A stretch of DNA of 64,000 bases from Pseudoteredinibacter isoporae (GCF_011602085.1 NZ_JAAONY010000002.1:1612001-1676000), one strand, 5' to 3'. Positions 35,580 through 46,066 are shown, counted from the stretch's first letter. Notes: generated by a model not told the origin, from the letters alone. A program made the numbers and translations.

Positions 35580-38500
35580 TCAATACACCAGGCTGACTCG
35601 CTCACTGCCCAGACTGGCCTTCAGCTCATCAATTAACTCATCATTCGGAGCGACTCGCCAGCGAGACCCCAAAACCAGCTCGGCCTGGGCGTCCTGACGA
35701 CTGTACTCCACCAACAATGGACAACCTTGCTCATTGAGATGCGGGTTGAAAACGCCTGCAAGCTGGGATATGAAGTCTTTCGGCATGCTGGTGTTATCGA
35801 TCTGTAATTTTAAACCCCTGGCACGTTGCTGGCGGGCCTGAGTCAAGCTCGATACGGCGTCGGTGCTCATCTTCAAACCACCGGAATAATCGTCATGACT
35901 GACCTTGCCGGTAAGAATCAGCAAATTGTCTTTCGCCAGTAGATCTTTGAATTTTTCAAAGGCCTCGGGAAAGATCGCCACATCAATACGACCGGTACGA
36001 TCATCCAGCGACACGATGGCCATGGAAGCGCCCTTCTTGGTTTTCATCACTCGCATGTCGACAACCAGACCACCCACTTGTTGGGATTCCTTGTCCGCGC
36101 GTAACTCACTGATGCGCGAGCTGACCAGGTGCTTCATCTCGGCGTGGTATTCATCAATCGGGTGGCCGGTGAGATAGAGCCCCAGAGTAGAACGCTCGCC
36201 TTCCAAACGTTCTTTCAAACTCCAGCGACGGGTACGCTCGACAAATTCTTCATAAACATCACCCGCAGACGCCTGGGGAACCACTTCGCCAAACAAATCG
36301 ACCATGCCAGCATTAGCATTCGCGTTTGCCTGCTCAGCCGCTTTAACCGCTTCCGGAATAGCATCCATCAAAATCGATCGGGATAAATCAAGATCGGCTT
36401 GCGGACCGATGCTGTCTAATGCGCCACAACTGACCAGAGCTTCCAACGCGCGTTTGTTTACCTTGCGTGAATCGACTCGGGCACAGAAGTCAAACAAATC
36501 GCTGAAAGGCCCTTCTTCGCGGGCTTTCAAAATGGCTTCTACCGGGCCTTCACCCAAACCTTTAATCGCGCCCAAACCATAAACAACCGCATCTTCATCA
36601 TTGACCGAGAACTGGAACTCTCCGAGGTTGACATCAGGCGGCAGAAGCTTCAGCTTCATCTCCCGACACTCCTCGATAAAGGTCACCACCTTTTCGGTTT
36701 TATCCATATCCGAAGACATGGTGGCCGCCATAAACTGGGCGGGGTAATGGGCCTTTAACCAGGCCGTTTGATAAGACACTACCGCATAGGCAGCCGAGTG
36801 GGATTTGTTAAAACCGTAACCCGCGAATTTTTCCACCAGGTCGAAAATTTTCATCGCCAGGGTGCCATCAATGCCCTGTTCGATGGCGCCTGCCTCAAAG
36901 GTTGAACGCTGCTTGGCCATTTCCTCGGGTTTTTTCTTACCCATGGCTCGACGCAGCATGTCCGCACCACCAAGGGTGTAACCCGCGAGTTCCTGAGCGA
37001 TCTGCATGACCTGCTCCTGGTAAACGATAACCCCGTAGGTGGGCTTCAGAATCGGTTCCAGTTTTTCGTGCTGATATTTTGCATCCGGGTAAGCCACTTC
37101 CGCTCGACCGTGCTTACGGTTTACGAAGTCATCAACCATGCCCGAATCCAAAGGGCCCGGACGGAACAGCGCCACCAGTGCGATCATGTCTTCAATATTA
37201 TCGGGCTGGAGGCGTTTAATCAGATCCTTCATACCTCGGGATTCCAACTGGAATACCGCTGTGGTTTCGGCTCTTTTCAGCAGCTTAAAGGTTTCGTCAT
37301 CGTCTAGGGGGATGGCCGCAATATCAAGCTCGGGCTCGCCTTTGGCCAGCAGTCGCTTGTCGATCATTTTTTTCGCCCAGTCGATGATGGTCAGGGTACG
37401 CAACCCCAGGAAGTCAAACTTCACCAGACCCGCTGATTCCACATCGTTTTTATCGTACTGGGTTACCAGGCCCGCACCGCTTTCATCACAGTACAGCGGC
37501 GCAAAGTCGGTCAGTTTGGTGGGCGCAATAACAACACCACCGGCGTGCTTACCCACGTTACGGGCCACACCTTCGAGCTGCTTGGCCATGTCCCAGATTT
37601 CCTGACCATCAGCATCGTCCGCCAAAAATTCTCTCAGGGCTTCTTCGCCGTCATAGGCTTTAGCGAGAGTCATCCCCGGATCGGCCGGAATCAGTTTCGA
37701 GAGTTTGTCGGCCAAGCCGTAGGACTTGCCCTGGGCACGAGCCACGTCGCGCACCACAGCTTTTGCGGCCATGGTACCGAAGGTAATAATCTGACTTACC
37801 GCATCACGACCATAGGTGTCGGCCACATAGCTGATCACCTGATCTCGGTTGTCCATGCAGAAGTCAACGTCGAAGTCGGGCATCGAAACCCGTTCCGGGT
37901 TCAGGAATCGCTCGAACAGCAGATCGTATTCCAATGGATCGAGGTCGGTAATTTTCTGGGCATAGGCCACCAAAGACCCCGCACCAGAACCACGCCCCGG
38001 CCCCACGGGAATATCGTGATCTTTCGCCCACTGGATAAAGTCCATTACGATGAGGAAGTACCCTGGGAATCCCATCTGCATAATAATATCGAGTTCGAAC
38101 TGCAGGCGATCTGTGTATTCCTTCAAACGCGCCGGGTAATCATCCGCTTCCGTATCGGGCAGAATAATATCCAGACGTTCAAATAAACCTTCGTAAGAAA
38201 TTTTTTCAAAGAAGACGTTGGTCTGCAGCATCGCGGCATATTCAGCTTCGCCTTCACGTCCAGCCCATTTTTCCTGCATGGCTTTCGCCGCCCATCCCTG
38301 AAGGGTGTCGTAGGGAATGCGTTCTTTGAAAAATGGATCCGATTCAAAATCATCGGGGATTGGGTAATCCGGTAAGTAATAGGTACCCAATTCAATATCC
38401 ACACTGCAACGCTTGGCAATTTCTACCGAGTTCTGCAGAGCTTCAGGAATATCGCTGAACAATTCTTCCATCTCAGCCGGGCTGCGCAGGTATTGCTGGT

Positions 38501-39203
38501 CGGAATATTTACGCTCGCGACGTTTGTCGTCCAGAGCCATACCTTCACCGATACAAACTCGTGCTTCATGCACTTCAAACTCTTCAGCATCCAAAAAACG
38601 AACATCGTTGGTGGCGACAACCGGGCATTGAGCCGCCGTTGCTAAATCAACAGCGGCATGCAGGTAATCTTCTTCGTTTTCGCGCCCGGTGCGCTGTAAC
38701 TCAAGATAAAAACGATCGGGGAAATCCTGCATCCAGCGTTGCAGGGACGCTTCTGCCTGAGCACGTCGTTCCGCTACCAGTGATAATCCAATATCACCCA
38801 GCCGGCCTCCCGACAAAGCAATAATGTCTTCATTTTTTTCGCTCAGCCATTCGCGCTTGAGATAGGGGTGCGCATGCACCTGGCCTTCCTGATAAGCCTT
38901 GGAAATCAACTCGGTAATGTTGCGATAGCCTTTCGGCCCCATCGCCAATAAGGTCAGCAAGGTCGGCTTGCCCTCGCCATCTTCCGGTGCCACCCAGAAA
39001 TCCGCTCCAGCAATTGGCTTCACACCAGCTCCATGACAAGCATTATAAAACTTGATCAAACCATAAAAGTTGCAATGGTCGGTTACCGCGACCGCAGGCA
39101 TTCCCATTTCGGCAACTTTCGCAACCAGGGGCTTAATGCGTACGATACTGTCTACCAGGGAGTATTCCGTGTGTAGACGCAAGTGAATAAATGAGGTGGA
39201 CAT
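35580..39203 (-). CDS. dnaE: DNA polymerase III alpha subunit
   Basis: The 1207-residue replicative polymerase is slightly longer than the usual 1160-1170. The N-terminal PHP domain starts [17 protein letters not shown] with [15 protein letters not shown]. The catalytic palm carries [15 protein letters not shown] and [13 protein letters not shown] with two active-site aspartates, and the fingers carry [14 protein letters not shown] helix-hairpin-helix and an OB-fold ([31 protein letters not shown]) follow, with a C-terminal tau-binding region. It forms the polymerase core with epsilon and theta. The start has only a weak GAGAC site. It lies between nadA (separated by a terminator) and accA. 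Confidence 0.97.
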   Translation of the reverse strand: MSTSFIHLRLHTEYSLVDSIVRIKPLVAKVAEMGMPAVAVTDHCNFYGLIKFYNACHGAGVKPIAGADFWVAPEDGEGKPTLLTLLAMGPKGYRNITELISKAYQEGQVHAHPYLKREWLSEKNEDIIALSGGRLGDIGLSLVAERRAQAEASLQRWMQDFPDRFYLELQRTGRENEEDYLHAAVDLATAAQCPVVATNDVRFLDAEEFEVHEARVCIGEGMALDDKRRERKYSDQQYLRSPAEMEELFSDIPEALQNSVEIAKRCSVDIELGTYYLPDYPIPDDFESDPFFKERIPYDTLQGWAAKAMQEKWAGREGEAEYAAMLQTNVFFEKISYEGLFERLDIILPDTEADDYPARLKEYTDRLQFELDIIMQMGFPGYFLIVMDFIQWAKDHDIPVGPGRGSGAGSLVAYAQKITDLDPLEYDLLFERFLNPERVSMPDFDVDFCMDNRDQVISYVADTYGRDAVSQIITFGTMAAKAVVRDVARAQGKSYGLADKLSKLIPADPGMTLAKAYDGEEALREFLADDADGQEIWDMAKQLEGVARNVGKHAGGVVIAPTKLTDFAPLYCDESGAGLVTQYDKNDVESAGLVKFDFLGLRTLTIIDWAKKMIDKRLLAKGEPELDIAAIPLDDDETFKLLKRAETTAVFQLESRGMKDLIKRLQPDNIEDMIALVALFRPGPLDSGMVDDFVNRKHGRAEVAYPDAKYQHEKLEPILKPTYGVIVYQEQVMQIAQELAGYTLGGADMLRRAMGKKKPEEMAKQRSTFEAGAIEQGIDGTLAMKIFDLVEKFAGYGFNKSHSAAYAVVSYQTAWLKAHYPAQFMAATMSSDMDKTEKVVTFIEECREMKLKLLPPDVNLGEFQFSVNDEDAVVYGLGAIKGLGEGPVEAILKAREEGPFSDLFDFCARVDSRKVNKRALEALVSCGALDSIGPQADLDLSRSILMDAIPEAVKAAEQANANANAGMVDLFGEVVPQASAGDVYEEFVERTRRWSLKERLEGERSTLGLYLTGHPIDEYHAEMKHLVSSRISELRADKESQQVGGLVVDMRVMKTKKGASMAIVSLDDRTGRIDVAIFPEAFEKFKDLLAKDNLLILTGKVSHDDYSGGLKMSTDAVSSLTQARQQRARGLKLQIDNTSMPKDFISQLAGVFNPHLNEQGCPLLVEYSRQDAQAELVLGSRWRVAPNDELIDELKASLGSERVSLVY

Positions 39204-39330
39204 GGAGTCTCGCTGTTTTTCTTAAGAGCTTTTCGATTGGATGTTCCAGTTAACACATTTAAGTGACGGCTAACCGAAGCATCCCATATTCAGACATTAC
39301 TGGCCCTGAATGGCAAGCGCTTTAATGTCT

Positions 39331-39362
39331 AAAAACAAAAACGCCCGCAACAGCGGGCGTTT
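39331..39362 (-). terminator. Rho-independent terminator of nadA
   Basis: The stem AAACGCCCGC / GCGGGCGTTT with an AACA loop is followed on the minus strand by TTTTGTTTTT. It lies just past the nadA stop. Confidence 0.9.
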
Positions 39363-39382
39363 GAGTGATACAGGTGTTTTTC

Positions 39383-40441
39383 TTATTGATTTGCCTTGGC
39401 GAAATCCAGCATACGCTGCAGTGGTTTCATGGCCGCTGGAATCAGGGCCTCATCCACAAAGATTTCATTTTCCGGCTTGTCGAACACGGACGCCAGCGCA
39501 TCCAGTTCGTTCATTGCCATCCATGGACAGTTGGCGCAACTGCGGCAAGTGGCACCTGAACCGGCAGTCGGCGCAATGTAAAATTCCTTCTCGGGACTCA
39601 GCTGCTGCATCTTGTAGAAGATGCCCTGATCGGTCGCCACGATAAACTGCTGGTTCGGCAGGGTTTGCGAGGCATTAATCAGCTGTGAAGTTGAACCCGC
39701 AACATCGGCCAGATCGACCACCGCTTTCGGTGATTCGGGGTGCACCAATACTGCCGCATCAGGATACAAGGCTTTCAGGTCTTCAATACCCTTGGCCTTG
39801 AACTCTTCGTGCACAATGCAGGCACTGTCCCACAGAATGATGTCCGCACCGGTTTGATCGGCGACATACGTCCCCAAGTGTTTATCCGGTGCCCAGATAA
39901 TTTTCTCACCTTCGGCATCCAGATGATCAACAACATCCAGAGCAATGGAAGAGGTCACTACCCAGTCAGCACGTGCTTTTACCGCCGCCGAGGTATTGGC
40001 GTACACAACAACGGTGCGATCCGGGTGCTGATCACAAAAGTCGGAAAACTCGTCAATCGGGCAGCCCAGATCCAGCGAACAGGTCGCTTCCAGAGTTGGC
40101 ATTAATACGCGCTTGTGGGGTGTGAGGATTTTTGCCGTCTCACCCATGAACTTAACGCCCGCCACAATCAAGGTGTCGGCATCATGGTCGCGACCAAAAC
40201 GGGCCATCTCCAGGGAATCGGAGACACAGCCACCGGTTTCCTCCGCCAGGGCCTGCACTATGGGATCGGTGTAATAGTGGGCCACCAGCACCGCATTGTG
40301 CTCCTCTAGCTTGGCTTTGATTTTTTCTTTATAGGCCGCTTGCTGCTCGGGAGTATACTTGGGGGTCTGGCTAAGGTTGGCGATATGGTCTTTAACTAAG
40401 TCATAGACATCCTTGGAATGTCTATCGCTCACAATGGTCAT
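39383..40441 (-). CDS. nadA: Quinolinate synthase NadA
   Basis: The 352-residue [4Fe-4S] enzyme condenses iminoaspartate with dihydroxyacetone phosphate to quinolinate in NAD synthesis. Conserved blocks include [57 protein letters not shown] and the C-terminal [13 protein letters not shown]. The cluster cysteines are expected in [17 protein letters not shown] and the CRSCANC region. The ATG at 40441 is chosen over a TTG at 40453; E. coli NadA is 347 residues. A candidate promoter with TAGAAT inside an inverted repeat, and a 26-bp palindrome, lie upstream. A terminator isolates it from dnaE. Confidence 0.95.
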   Translation of the reverse strand: MTIVSDRHSKDVYDLVKDHIANLSQTPKYTPEQQAAYKEKIKAKLEEHNAVLVAHYYTDPIVQALAEETGGCVSDSLEMARFGRDHDADTLIVAGVKFMGETAKILTPHKRVLMPTLEATCSLDLGCPIDEFSDFCDQHPDRTVVVYANTSAAVKARADWVVTSSIALDVVDHLDAEGEKIIWAPDKHLGTYVADQTGADIILWDSACIVHEEFKAKGIEDLKALYPDAAVLVHPESPKAVVDLADVAGSTSQLINASQTLPNQQFIVATDQGIFYKMQQLSPEKEFYIAPTAGSGATCRSCANCPWMAMNELDALASVFDKPENEIFVDEALIPAAMKPLQRMLDFAKANQ

Positions 40442-40467
40442 GCATTTATCCAACTGGCTAATCGGAG

Positions 40468-40489
40468 GGCGATTCTACCATAAATCGCC
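40468..40489 (-). promoter_or_regulatory. Inverted repeat overlapping the nadA -10 box
   Basis: GGCGATT (40468-40474) and AATCGCC (40483-40489) form a 7-bp inverted repeat. On the minus strand TAGAAT (40477-40472) lies at its edge, about 30 bp before the nadA ATG. It may be an operator over the -10 box; the -35 is weak. Confidence 0.4.
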
Positions 40490-40530
40490 TTAGGCCCAGC
40501 AACACTGTCTGACTTAGAAAATGAAGAATC

Positions 40531-40556
40531 GTAAGGTCTTATATATAAGACCTTAC
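40531..40556. promoter_or_regulatory. Perfect 26-bp palindrome between the hydrolase gene and nadA
   Basis: The half-site GTAAGGTCTTATA is followed directly by its exact reverse complement. It lies 31 bp past the hydrolase stop and about 90 bp upstream of nadA. It could be a terminator hairpin (the following minus-strand sequence is only moderately T-rich) or a dimeric repressor site for nadA. Confidence 0.55.
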
Positions 40557-40587
40557 TACGATAGTAAGCACATACAAACTTAATGCT

Positions 40588-41520
40588 TTAGGCGTCAACT
40601 TTAGCGTCTAACCAGGACAAAATGTCGCTGTAAACCTGCTCCGAATTGCTTTCATTGAGCATTTCATGGCGGCCGCCACGATAGAGGGTGTAGTCGGGGT
40701 TCAAGCCTTGCTGCTCATAGGCCAGGCGCATAGTACGCAGGTTTTTGGTGTCCTGGTGAACCGGGTCGGCACTGCCCGACAAAATCAGCATAGCCATACT
40801 TGTCGGGATGGCCCTTACCGCTTCCGCTTTTTGACCTTCCAGCAGTCCATTAAAGAACTCCGCCATGCTGCCATTGCTTAAGACAAACCCACAAGCAGGA
40901 TCATCCACATAAGCTTGAACCTGGGCCTCGTCCCGGCTCAGCCATTCATAGCCGCTGTCGCCATCATTTTTAAACGCCTTATTATTGCCATCGAACACCA
41001 GCGCCTTCAGCACACCACTGTTGCCAGCGTCGGTTCTGCGCCAGCTTTCAAAGCGCGACACCGCGCGCCCAAGCTTAGCCAGCAAGGGGCTCACAAAACC
41101 TGGAGAACCAGACAGGATCACCCCATCGTAAGGAATCTCAATATCGGTAATTAACTGCTGGGATAACGCCGCTCCCATGCTGTGGCCAAAGAGAAACAAT
41201 GGGATATCCGGGTTTTGCTCTCGCGCCTTGTCCGCGATTTCCGCCATATCGTCAAGACAGCCTTCCCAGCCCTTTTTACCCATATGGCCATAGCTGCTTG
41301 GGATCGAGCTTTTCCCGTGGCCACGGTGGTCAGCACCGTATACGCTATAACCCTGCGCATTGAGGAAGCGGGCAAAGCCATCATAGCGGCCGATATGCTC
41401 CCCCATGCCGTGGGCGAGTTGAACAATCGCTTTTGGCTTTTCTATGCGCCAACTGCAGCGGTAAAGTTTGTCGCCGGGGATTTCCTTTTGCCATTCTTCA
41501 AACAGAGTTTCTTGGCTCAC
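40588..41520 (-). CDS. Alpha/beta hydrolase, monoacylglycerol lipase/lysophospholipase-like
   Basis: The 310-residue serine hydrolase matches the PldB/monoglyceride lipase group. It has the oxyanion-region HGMGEHIGRYDGFARFL, the HRGHGKS turn, the nucleophile elbow FGHSMGAAL, the acid in SGSADPVH and the catalytic His in GGRHEMLNE. It has no signal peptide, so it is probably cytoplasmic or loosely membrane-associated. A GTG at 41520 with an AAAAGG site is preferred; an in-frame ATG at 41562 would add 14 residues. The exact lipid substrate is unknown. It lies between the tRNA-Lys pair and nadA. Confidence 0.85.
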   Translation of the reverse strand: MSQETLFEEWQKEIPGDKLYRCSWRIEKPKAIVQLAHGMGEHIGRYDGFARFLNAQGYSVYGADHRGHGKSSIPSSYGHMGKKGWEGCLDDMAEIADKAREQNPDIPLFLFGHSMGAALSQQLITDIEIPYDGVILSGSPGFVSPLLAKLGRAVSRFESWRRTDAGNSGVLKALVFDGNNKAFKNDGDSGYEWLSRDEAQVQAYVDDPACGFVLSNGSMAEFFNGLLEGQKAEAVRAIPTSMAMLILSGSADPVHQDTKNLRTMRLAYEQQGLNPDYTLYRGGRHEMLNESNSEQVYSDILSWLDAKVDA

Positions 41521-41761
41521 TGATATGCCTTTTATTGTTATTGCAGACGAAATGAGAAGCATACTATAAAGGGCTGTTGCGGCAGGGGGAAGAGGCGGAT
41601 TCCCGATCCCGAGCCGAGGCGGTTTTGATCAGGGGCAGGATTGTATTTAGGGAATGAGGCTACTGGAGCTGCTCTCCGCCGTGAGAAAAGTCTGGACGAA
41701 TATTTATTAAAATTCAGCCAAAGCGACCTGAGATACCTTGTTTTAATGTGGCCCGACCCAT

Positions 41762-41797
41762 ACAAAAAAAGCCACCCGACTGGGTGGCTTTTTTTGT
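41762..41797 (-). terminator. Rho-independent terminator of the tRNA-Lys transcript
   Basis: A long stem (ACAAAAAAAGCCACCC with GGGTGGCTTTTTTTGT) and GACT loop lie four bases past the 3' end of the second tRNA-Lys gene. Confidence 0.93.
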
Positions 41798-41800
41798 ATA

Positions 41801-41876
41801 TGGTGGGTCGTACTGGATTCGAACCAGTGACCAATTGGTTAAAAGCCAACTGCTCTACCAACTGAGCTAACGACCC
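41801..41876 (-). tRNA. tRNA-Lys (UUU), distal copy
   Basis: The 76-nt cloverleaf on the minus strand begins GGGTCGTTAGCTCAGTTGGT. Its anticodon loop is CTTTTAA (anticodon UUU), the T-loop is GGTTCGAATCC, the acceptor pairing is GGGTCGT/ACGACCC, and the 3' CCA is encoded. It is identical to the copy at 41943-42018 and is the second gene of the transcript, followed immediately by a terminator. Confidence 0.97.
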
Positions 41877-41942
41877 GTAAACTCGTGGTATATAAGTTCT
41901 GTTTGATTTAAAGCCGCTCAGTTAAAACTTCAAATCTGAATA

Positions 41943-42018
41943 TGGTGGGTCGTACTGGATTCGAACCAGTGACCAATTGGTTAAAAGCCAACTGCTCTAC
42001 CAACTGAGCTAACGACCC
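41943..42018 (-). tRNA. tRNA-Lys (UUU), proximal copy
   Basis: This is the same 76-nt sequence as the distal copy, including the encoded CCA and UUU anticodon, 66 bp upstream of it on the minus strand. Tandem tRNA-Lys genes downstream of queC match the order I recall in Pseudomonas. Confidence 0.97.
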
Positions 42019-42125
42019 AAAAGAGGCGCATATCTTAATGATTTAATGGCAAAAGACAAGGCCTTTTTTTGAGAAAATTGAGATTTTTTTCACCACAAAA
42101 CAACTGCTTATACAAAACCTCGACT

Positions 42126-42803
42126 TCAGGCCTGATAGAGTGTGGCGTCCTCAACGCCGGCGTCTTCAAAACCTTGTCGACGCAAGCGGCAACTGTCACA
42201 TACCGCGCAGGCATGTCCCCGCTCGTCTGCCTGATAACAGGATACTGTAGTGCGATAATCCACCCCAAGTTCCGTGCCCTGCTGGATAATTTCAGCCTTA
42301 GTCAGCTCCAATAATGGTGTCTGAATTCGAACCTGCTGACCTTCCACCGCCGCTTTGGTTGCCAGGTTGGCCATCTGCTCGAAGGCCTGAATGTATTCGC
42401 CACGACAATCGGGATACCCCGAATAATCCACGGCGTTGACACCGATAAAGATATCCTGAGCACCCAACACTTCGGCCCAGCCCAGTGCAATGGATAAAAA
42501 CACGGTGTTGCGCGCAGGCACATAAGTGACCGGAATCCCCTCGCTTTCATCCTCCGGTACATCGATGGACGTATCGGTCAACGCCGAGCCACCAATTGTC
42601 CCAAGGTCCAGGCTCACCACCTTGTGCTCGGCTGCACCCATCAGCCGGGAAGTGCGCTCAGCTGCGTCCAACTCTGCACGGTGACGCTGACCGTAATCAA
42701 AACTCAGGGTATAGCATTCATACCCCTGGCTTTTCGCAATCGCTAAAACCGTTGTGGAATCCAGGCCACCGGATACAAGAATCACGGCCTTTTTTGCAGT
42801 CAT
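42126..42803 (-). CDS. queC: 7-cyano-7-deazaguanine synthase QueC
   Basis: The 225-residue enzyme converts 7-carboxy-7-deazaguanine to preQ0 with ATP and ammonia, a step to queuosine in tRNA. It starts with the PP-loop [22 protein letters not shown] and has [18 protein letters not shown] and [14 protein letters not shown]. It ends with the zinc site [25 protein letters not shown], which holds all four cysteines. The start has an AAGG site. It follows a solute-binding protein gene by 31 bp and lies upstream of the tRNA-Lys pair. Confidence 0.96.
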   Translation of the reverse strand: MTAKKAVILVSGGLDSTTVLAIAKSQGYECYTLSFDYGQRHRAELDAAERTSRLMGAAEHKVVSLDLGTIGGSALTDTSIDVPEDESEGIPVTYVPARNTVFLSIALGWAEVLGAQDIFIGVNAVDYSGYPDCRGEYIQAFEQMANLATKAAVEGQQVRIQTPLLELTKAEIIQQGTELGVDYRTTVSCYQADERGHACAVCDSCRLRRQGFEDAGVEDATLYQA

Positions 42804-42834
42804 AACAAACCTTAGTTCTTTTATTTAAATGGCC

Positions 42835-43647
42835 TTAACGGCCAGCCAATGTCGGCGTCTCATAATCCAGCGAAGCATCATGCAAAACATTGCTGGCATT
42901 GTGAAGCTGGCTGATGGCTTGCAACTCATCCCAATGCCTCACCATTGCCCGTTTCGCCGCCGCTTTTACCCTCTCAAGAGGCAGTTCACTCAAGCGCGAC
43001 AGAAATATTGAGCCGCGCACACTGTCGACGTGAACAGCTCTCACCCCATCGACACCGTCTATGTTCAATCTTCTCAACGCGTATTTATAGGCCGGCGCCG
43101 TCGTCACCAACATATGCAACCTTTTACGCTCAAGCATTCCAACACCTTGGGCGATGGAGTTAATGCTCAACCATTGCTCTTCTCTGACCCGCAAGCTCTT
43201 CTCACCATAAAAACCCAAGCGCAAGCGGCCAATTTTAATTTCCGGACGGGTTTCAAGATCTTTCAACTCCAGGTCATCACGCATAACGACGATGACATCG
43301 ACGGGCGGCAGAGGAAGAATACGATGCCCCGCTGCTTCTGCTCCGGGCGAGTCAAACAATACACTGAGATCCGCCTTGCCCATTTCAATATCGCGCACCA
43401 CCCGCGCATAAGGCATGACTTTCAACTGGTAGGCTTTGCCCCACTCTCGTCCAATGTCCTGGAGTAAATTTACGTACAGACCTTCGGGCATGCCTTTGTT
43501 CAAGGAACCCCAAGGGGCGATATTGGTCACCACCATTTGCAACAGCTCATGGCCTTGCGGTGTGTCTTTGGAATCCTGAGACCAGGCCTTCATGGCCATA
43601 AGAAGGAAACAACTGGCGACAATGATTCGTGTGAGCTTGATCTTCAT
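42835..43647 (-). CDS. Periplasmic solute-binding (type 2) family protein
   Basis: The 270-residue protein has a signal peptide (RIIVASCFLLMAMKAWS). It has the fold signatures of bacterial extracellular solute-binding family 3: MPEGLYVNLLQDIGREWG, VMPYARVVRDIEMGKADLSVLF and RRLNIDGVDGVRAVHVDS. No permease or ATPase gene is near, so it is an orphan and its ligand is unknown. It sits between queE and queC on the same strand, 31 bp before queC, an insertion I do not recall from the Pseudomonas order. A start at 43647 is preferred for the signal peptide; the ribosome site is weak. Confidence 0.8.
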   Translation of the reverse strand: MKIKLTRIIVASCFLLMAMKAWSQDSKDTPQGHELLQMVVTNIAPWGSLNKGMPEGLYVNLLQDIGREWGKAYQLKVMPYARVVRDIEMGKADLSVLFDSPGAEAAGHRILPLPPVDVIVVMRDDLELKDLETRPEIKIGRLRLGFYGEKSLRVREEQWLSINSIAQGVGMLERKRLHMLVTTAPAYKYALRRLNIDGVDGVRAVHVDSVRGSIFLSRLSELPLERVKAAAKRAMVRHWDELQAISQLHNASNVLHDASLDYETPTLAGR

Positions 43648-43751
43648 ACTACGTTTAACCTGAAGCGTGGGCATCGACAGGCCGAATAAGGCAGCAAACC
43701 GCACTCATCCAGCGCCAATAAATCATCTGGCTTCCGGCAGGGGGACAGGGC

Positions 43752-44402
43752 TTAGAATCCCGGCTGATCCCCCCACAAAATCTTATGCAATTGCATTTGA
43801 AAGCGTACGGGCAATCGATCTGCCACAATCCAGTCGGCCAAATCCCGATGCGGTAACTCTTCATGGCTCGCTGAAAACAGCACTTCAGCGACCCTCTGGG
43901 TTAAATTATACTCTTCTAATTTAAATCGAGCCCACTCGTAATCCGCTCGGCTGCAAATCACGAATTTGAGCTGGTCGTGCTGATTGAGCAATTCGATGTT
44001 TTCATAGCGGTTGCGGTGAGCCTCGCCGGAATCCGGAGTTTTCAGATCCATCACCCTCGATACGCGAGAATCTACACTATCTATCGGCATCGCACCGCTG
44101 GTCTCCAGTGATACCGCAAATCCTTCATCGCACAGCGCACTTAGCAGAGGAAGGCAGTTCGGCTGAGACAAGGGTTCTCCACCCGTAACGCAGACATGCT
44201 CGGCGTCGTAGGATGTCACCTTTTCAACAATAGCCTTCAGGCTCATTTTTTCGCCGCCAAAAAAAGCATACTCCGAATCACAATAGTTACAGCGCAGCGG
44301 ACAGCCGGTCAGGCGAACGAATACCGTGCGCAATCCCGCACTGATCGCCTCCCCCTGTAGAGAGTGGAAGATTTCGGTGATTCTAAGCTGCTTGGAGTCC
44401 AT
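43752..44402 (-). CDS. queE: 7-carboxy-7-deazaguanine synthase QueE
   Basis: The 216-residue radical SAM enzyme converts 6-carboxytetrahydropterin (the QueD product) to 7-carboxy-7-deazaguanine. It has the N-terminal ITEIFHSLQGEAISAGLRTVFVRL, the cluster motif CPLRCNYCD, and CVTGGEPLSQPNCLPLL followed by VSLETSGAMPID. The ATG at 44402 is taken; a GTG three codons upstream is also possible. A terminator separates it from the Tol-Pal operon, so it is probably transcribed separately with the solute-binding gene and queC. Confidence 0.95.
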   Translation of the reverse strand: MDSKQLRITEIFHSLQGEAISAGLRTVFVRLTGCPLRCNYCDSEYAFFGGEKMSLKAIVEKVTSYDAEHVCVTGGEPLSQPNCLPLLSALCDEGFAVSLETSGAMPIDSVDSRVSRVMDLKTPDSGEAHRNRYENIELLNQHDQLKFVICSRADYEWARFKLEEYNLTQRVAEVLFSASHEELPHRDLADWIVADRLPVRFQMQLHKILWGDQPGF

Positions 44403-44438
44403 ACTTCTCACTGTGCATTTTTTGGCCAGACAAACAAA

Positions 44439-44467
44439 GGGCGCCGATTCTACAGAATTCGGCGCCC
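44439..44467 (-). terminator. Terminator at the end of the Tol-Pal operon
   Basis: GGGCGCCGA pairs with TCGGCGCCC across an 11-base loop, with a TTTGTTTGT tail on the minus strand, 36 bp past the cpoB stop. Confidence 0.85.
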
Positions 44468-44502
44468 CTATTCCAGAGCCGCTTGGCTAAATGAAGCGAG
44501 TA

Positions 44503-45273
44503 CTAGCGAAAGTTCTTATCGAGGTATTTCTTCGCCAAATTCCCTACCGAACCAGGGTCTTTAGCGGCCTCTTGAAGATTAGGCATAGCGTTGGCGTTGT
44601 CACCCAGCAGGTGATATGCCTTGCCCAGCTTGAATACAGCATCGATATGCTTATCGTGATTGGGGAACTGCTCTTTTACGATCAGGAAGCGCTGCTTCGC
44701 TTGTTCATAATCACGCTTGATCAGATAGATTTGGCCCAACCAGTACTGTGAGTTCGGCAAGAACTTACTGTTGGGATAGTTACTGATGTGTTGCAGCAGG
44801 AGTTGTTCGCCCTGATCGTAGTCTTGCTTATGCAAAACCAGATCAATCGCGGTGCGGTAATCTTGTAGATCTCCTGCGGACGCAGGCTGAGTCGCGGCTG
44901 AAACCGTGTTGGCAACGGTTGCCGCCGGGTTAATGGCTGCACCTGGAGATGCACTGGGGACCGTTTTCGATACTGCCGCCAGGCGACGATCCAGATCCAG
45001 ATAGTCGTCCATGCGTTGCTGCTTCAAACGCTTGATTTCAAAAGCCTGCTCTTCAACCAAACCTCTCAGCTGAAGAACTTCCTGCTGTAGCTGCTGCAGT
45101 TGATAAAAAACCTGGGCCTGGCTGTTCGCCGTGGCAGGCGCCGCCTGGGAAATGGCTGGGCTGCGATTATCAACAATCGGCTGGGTATCAACAACCTGAG
45201 CCTGAGCGAAGGCCAGTTGGGAAGCAGATAAAGAAACCGCTGCAAAAGCAGCGGTATAAAATGGAGCTTTCAT
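44503..45273 (-). CDS. cpoB: Cell division coordinator CpoB (YbgF)
   Basis: The 256-residue periplasmic protein has a signal peptide (AAFAAVSLSASQLAFAQA). A coiled coil near residues 55-100 (YQLQQLQQEVLQLRGLVEEQAFEIKRLK) is followed by a low-complexity Ala/Thr/Pro linker and C-terminal TPR repeats from about residue 135 (YRTAIDLVLHKQDYDQGEQLLLQHISNYPNS...). CpoB links PBP1B activity with Tol-mediated outer-membrane constriction. It follows pal by 9 bp and ends the operon. Confidence 0.93.
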   Translation of the reverse strand: MKAPFYTAAFAAVSLSASQLAFAQAQVVDTQPIVDNRSPAISQAAPATANSQAQVFYQLQQLQQEVLQLRGLVEEQAFEIKRLKQQRMDDYLDLDRRLAAVSKTVPSASPGAAINPAATVANTVSAATQPASAGDLQDYRTAIDLVLHKQDYDQGEQLLLQHISNYPNSKFLPNSQYWLGQIYLIKRDYEQAKQRFLIVKEQFPNHDKHIDAVFKLGKAYHLLGDNANAMPNLQEAAKDPGSVGNLAKKYLDKNFR

Positions 45274-45282
45274 TGAAATAAC

Positions 45283-45801
45283 TTACTTCAATTCAACACG
45301 ACGGTTTTGGCCACGAGCGTAATCGCTGGTGCCGTCTTGAGCTGGACGCTCTTCACCGTAGCTGACAGTTTCCAGTTGGCTGGCGTTTACGCCTTGCAGC
45401 AACAGGAAGTCACGTACGGCGTTGGCACGACGCTCACCCAGAGCCATGTTGTATTCACGGGTACCACGGTCATCAGCGTGACCTTCCAGACGAACGTTGT
45501 CGCCAGATGCTTTCAAACGAGCGGCGTGGCCAGTCAACGCGGTGCGAGACTCAGGACGCAGCAGGCTTTGATCGAAATCGAAGTAAAATACGGTGTCTAA
45601 CTCAGCGTAAGCATCGCTGTTGTCGCCGCTGCTTAAACCGTTACTGTCAGCAGTACCTGTGGCAACGCCGGAATCAGCACCATTGGCAGAGCCGTTGGCA
45701 TTGGCATTAGCGTCTTCGCTGGTGCCTGTGCTGCTACAGCCGGCCATAGCTGCCAGAATAAAGGCCAAGCCCAAGCTATTTTTAATTGTTTTAAGTGTCA
45801 T
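45283..45801 (-). CDS. pal: Peptidoglycan-associated lipoprotein Pal
   Basis: The 172-residue lipoprotein has the lipobox LAAMAGC (Cys22). A Gly/Asn/Ala-rich linker follows, then an OmpA-type peptidoglycan-binding domain ([26 protein letters not shown], then [29 protein letters not shown]). Pal anchors the outer membrane to the wall and binds TolB. The start has a GGGAG site. Its own promoter candidate lies in the 265-bp gap after tolB, consistent with independent transcription of pal-cpoB. Confidence 0.95.
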   Translation of the reverse strand: MTLKTIKNSLGLAFILAAMAGCSSTGTSEDANANANGSANGADSGVATGTADSNGLSSGDNSDAYAELDTVFYFDFDQSLLRPESRTALTGHAARLKASGDNVRLEGHADDRGTREYNMALGERRANAVRDFLLLQGVNASQLETVSYGEERPAQDGTSDYARGQNRRVELK

Positions 45802-45819
45802 AGTTAACTCCCAATAATC

Positions 45820-45850
45820 TTTATACGCTCGCTGCGCAAAAATCAGTCAA
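45820..45850 (-). promoter_or_regulatory. Candidate sigma-70 promoter of pal
   Basis: On the minus strand TTGACT (45850-45845) and TATAAA (45825-45820) are separated by 19 bp, about 20 bp before the pal ATG. The spacing is long but both boxes are good. The rest of the 265-bp tolB-pal gap shows nothing else clear. Confidence 0.5.
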
Positions 45851-46066
45851 TTTAGGTACCGCAAAATACTACAAAATATTGTCTTGCAATCGGGCTCAAG
45901 CCGCTCAATCTTGGCGAGGCGCCCCATTTGTCAGATATCAGACAATTGGATATTAAACCCCGCCACTATTACGATTCGATTATAGCTTCCAAATCTTCCT
46001 ATGAATACCGGCTTCGCGGGCCTAGGTCAAGGTCTGGAGCATAAAGCGACCATAAAGGTGTCGATA

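Noticed and set aside
41538-41861. 107-residue minus-strand frame over a tRNA-Lys gene
   Set aside because: Its N-terminal half is simply translation of tRNA-Lys and its terminator; no ribosome site or family resemblance.
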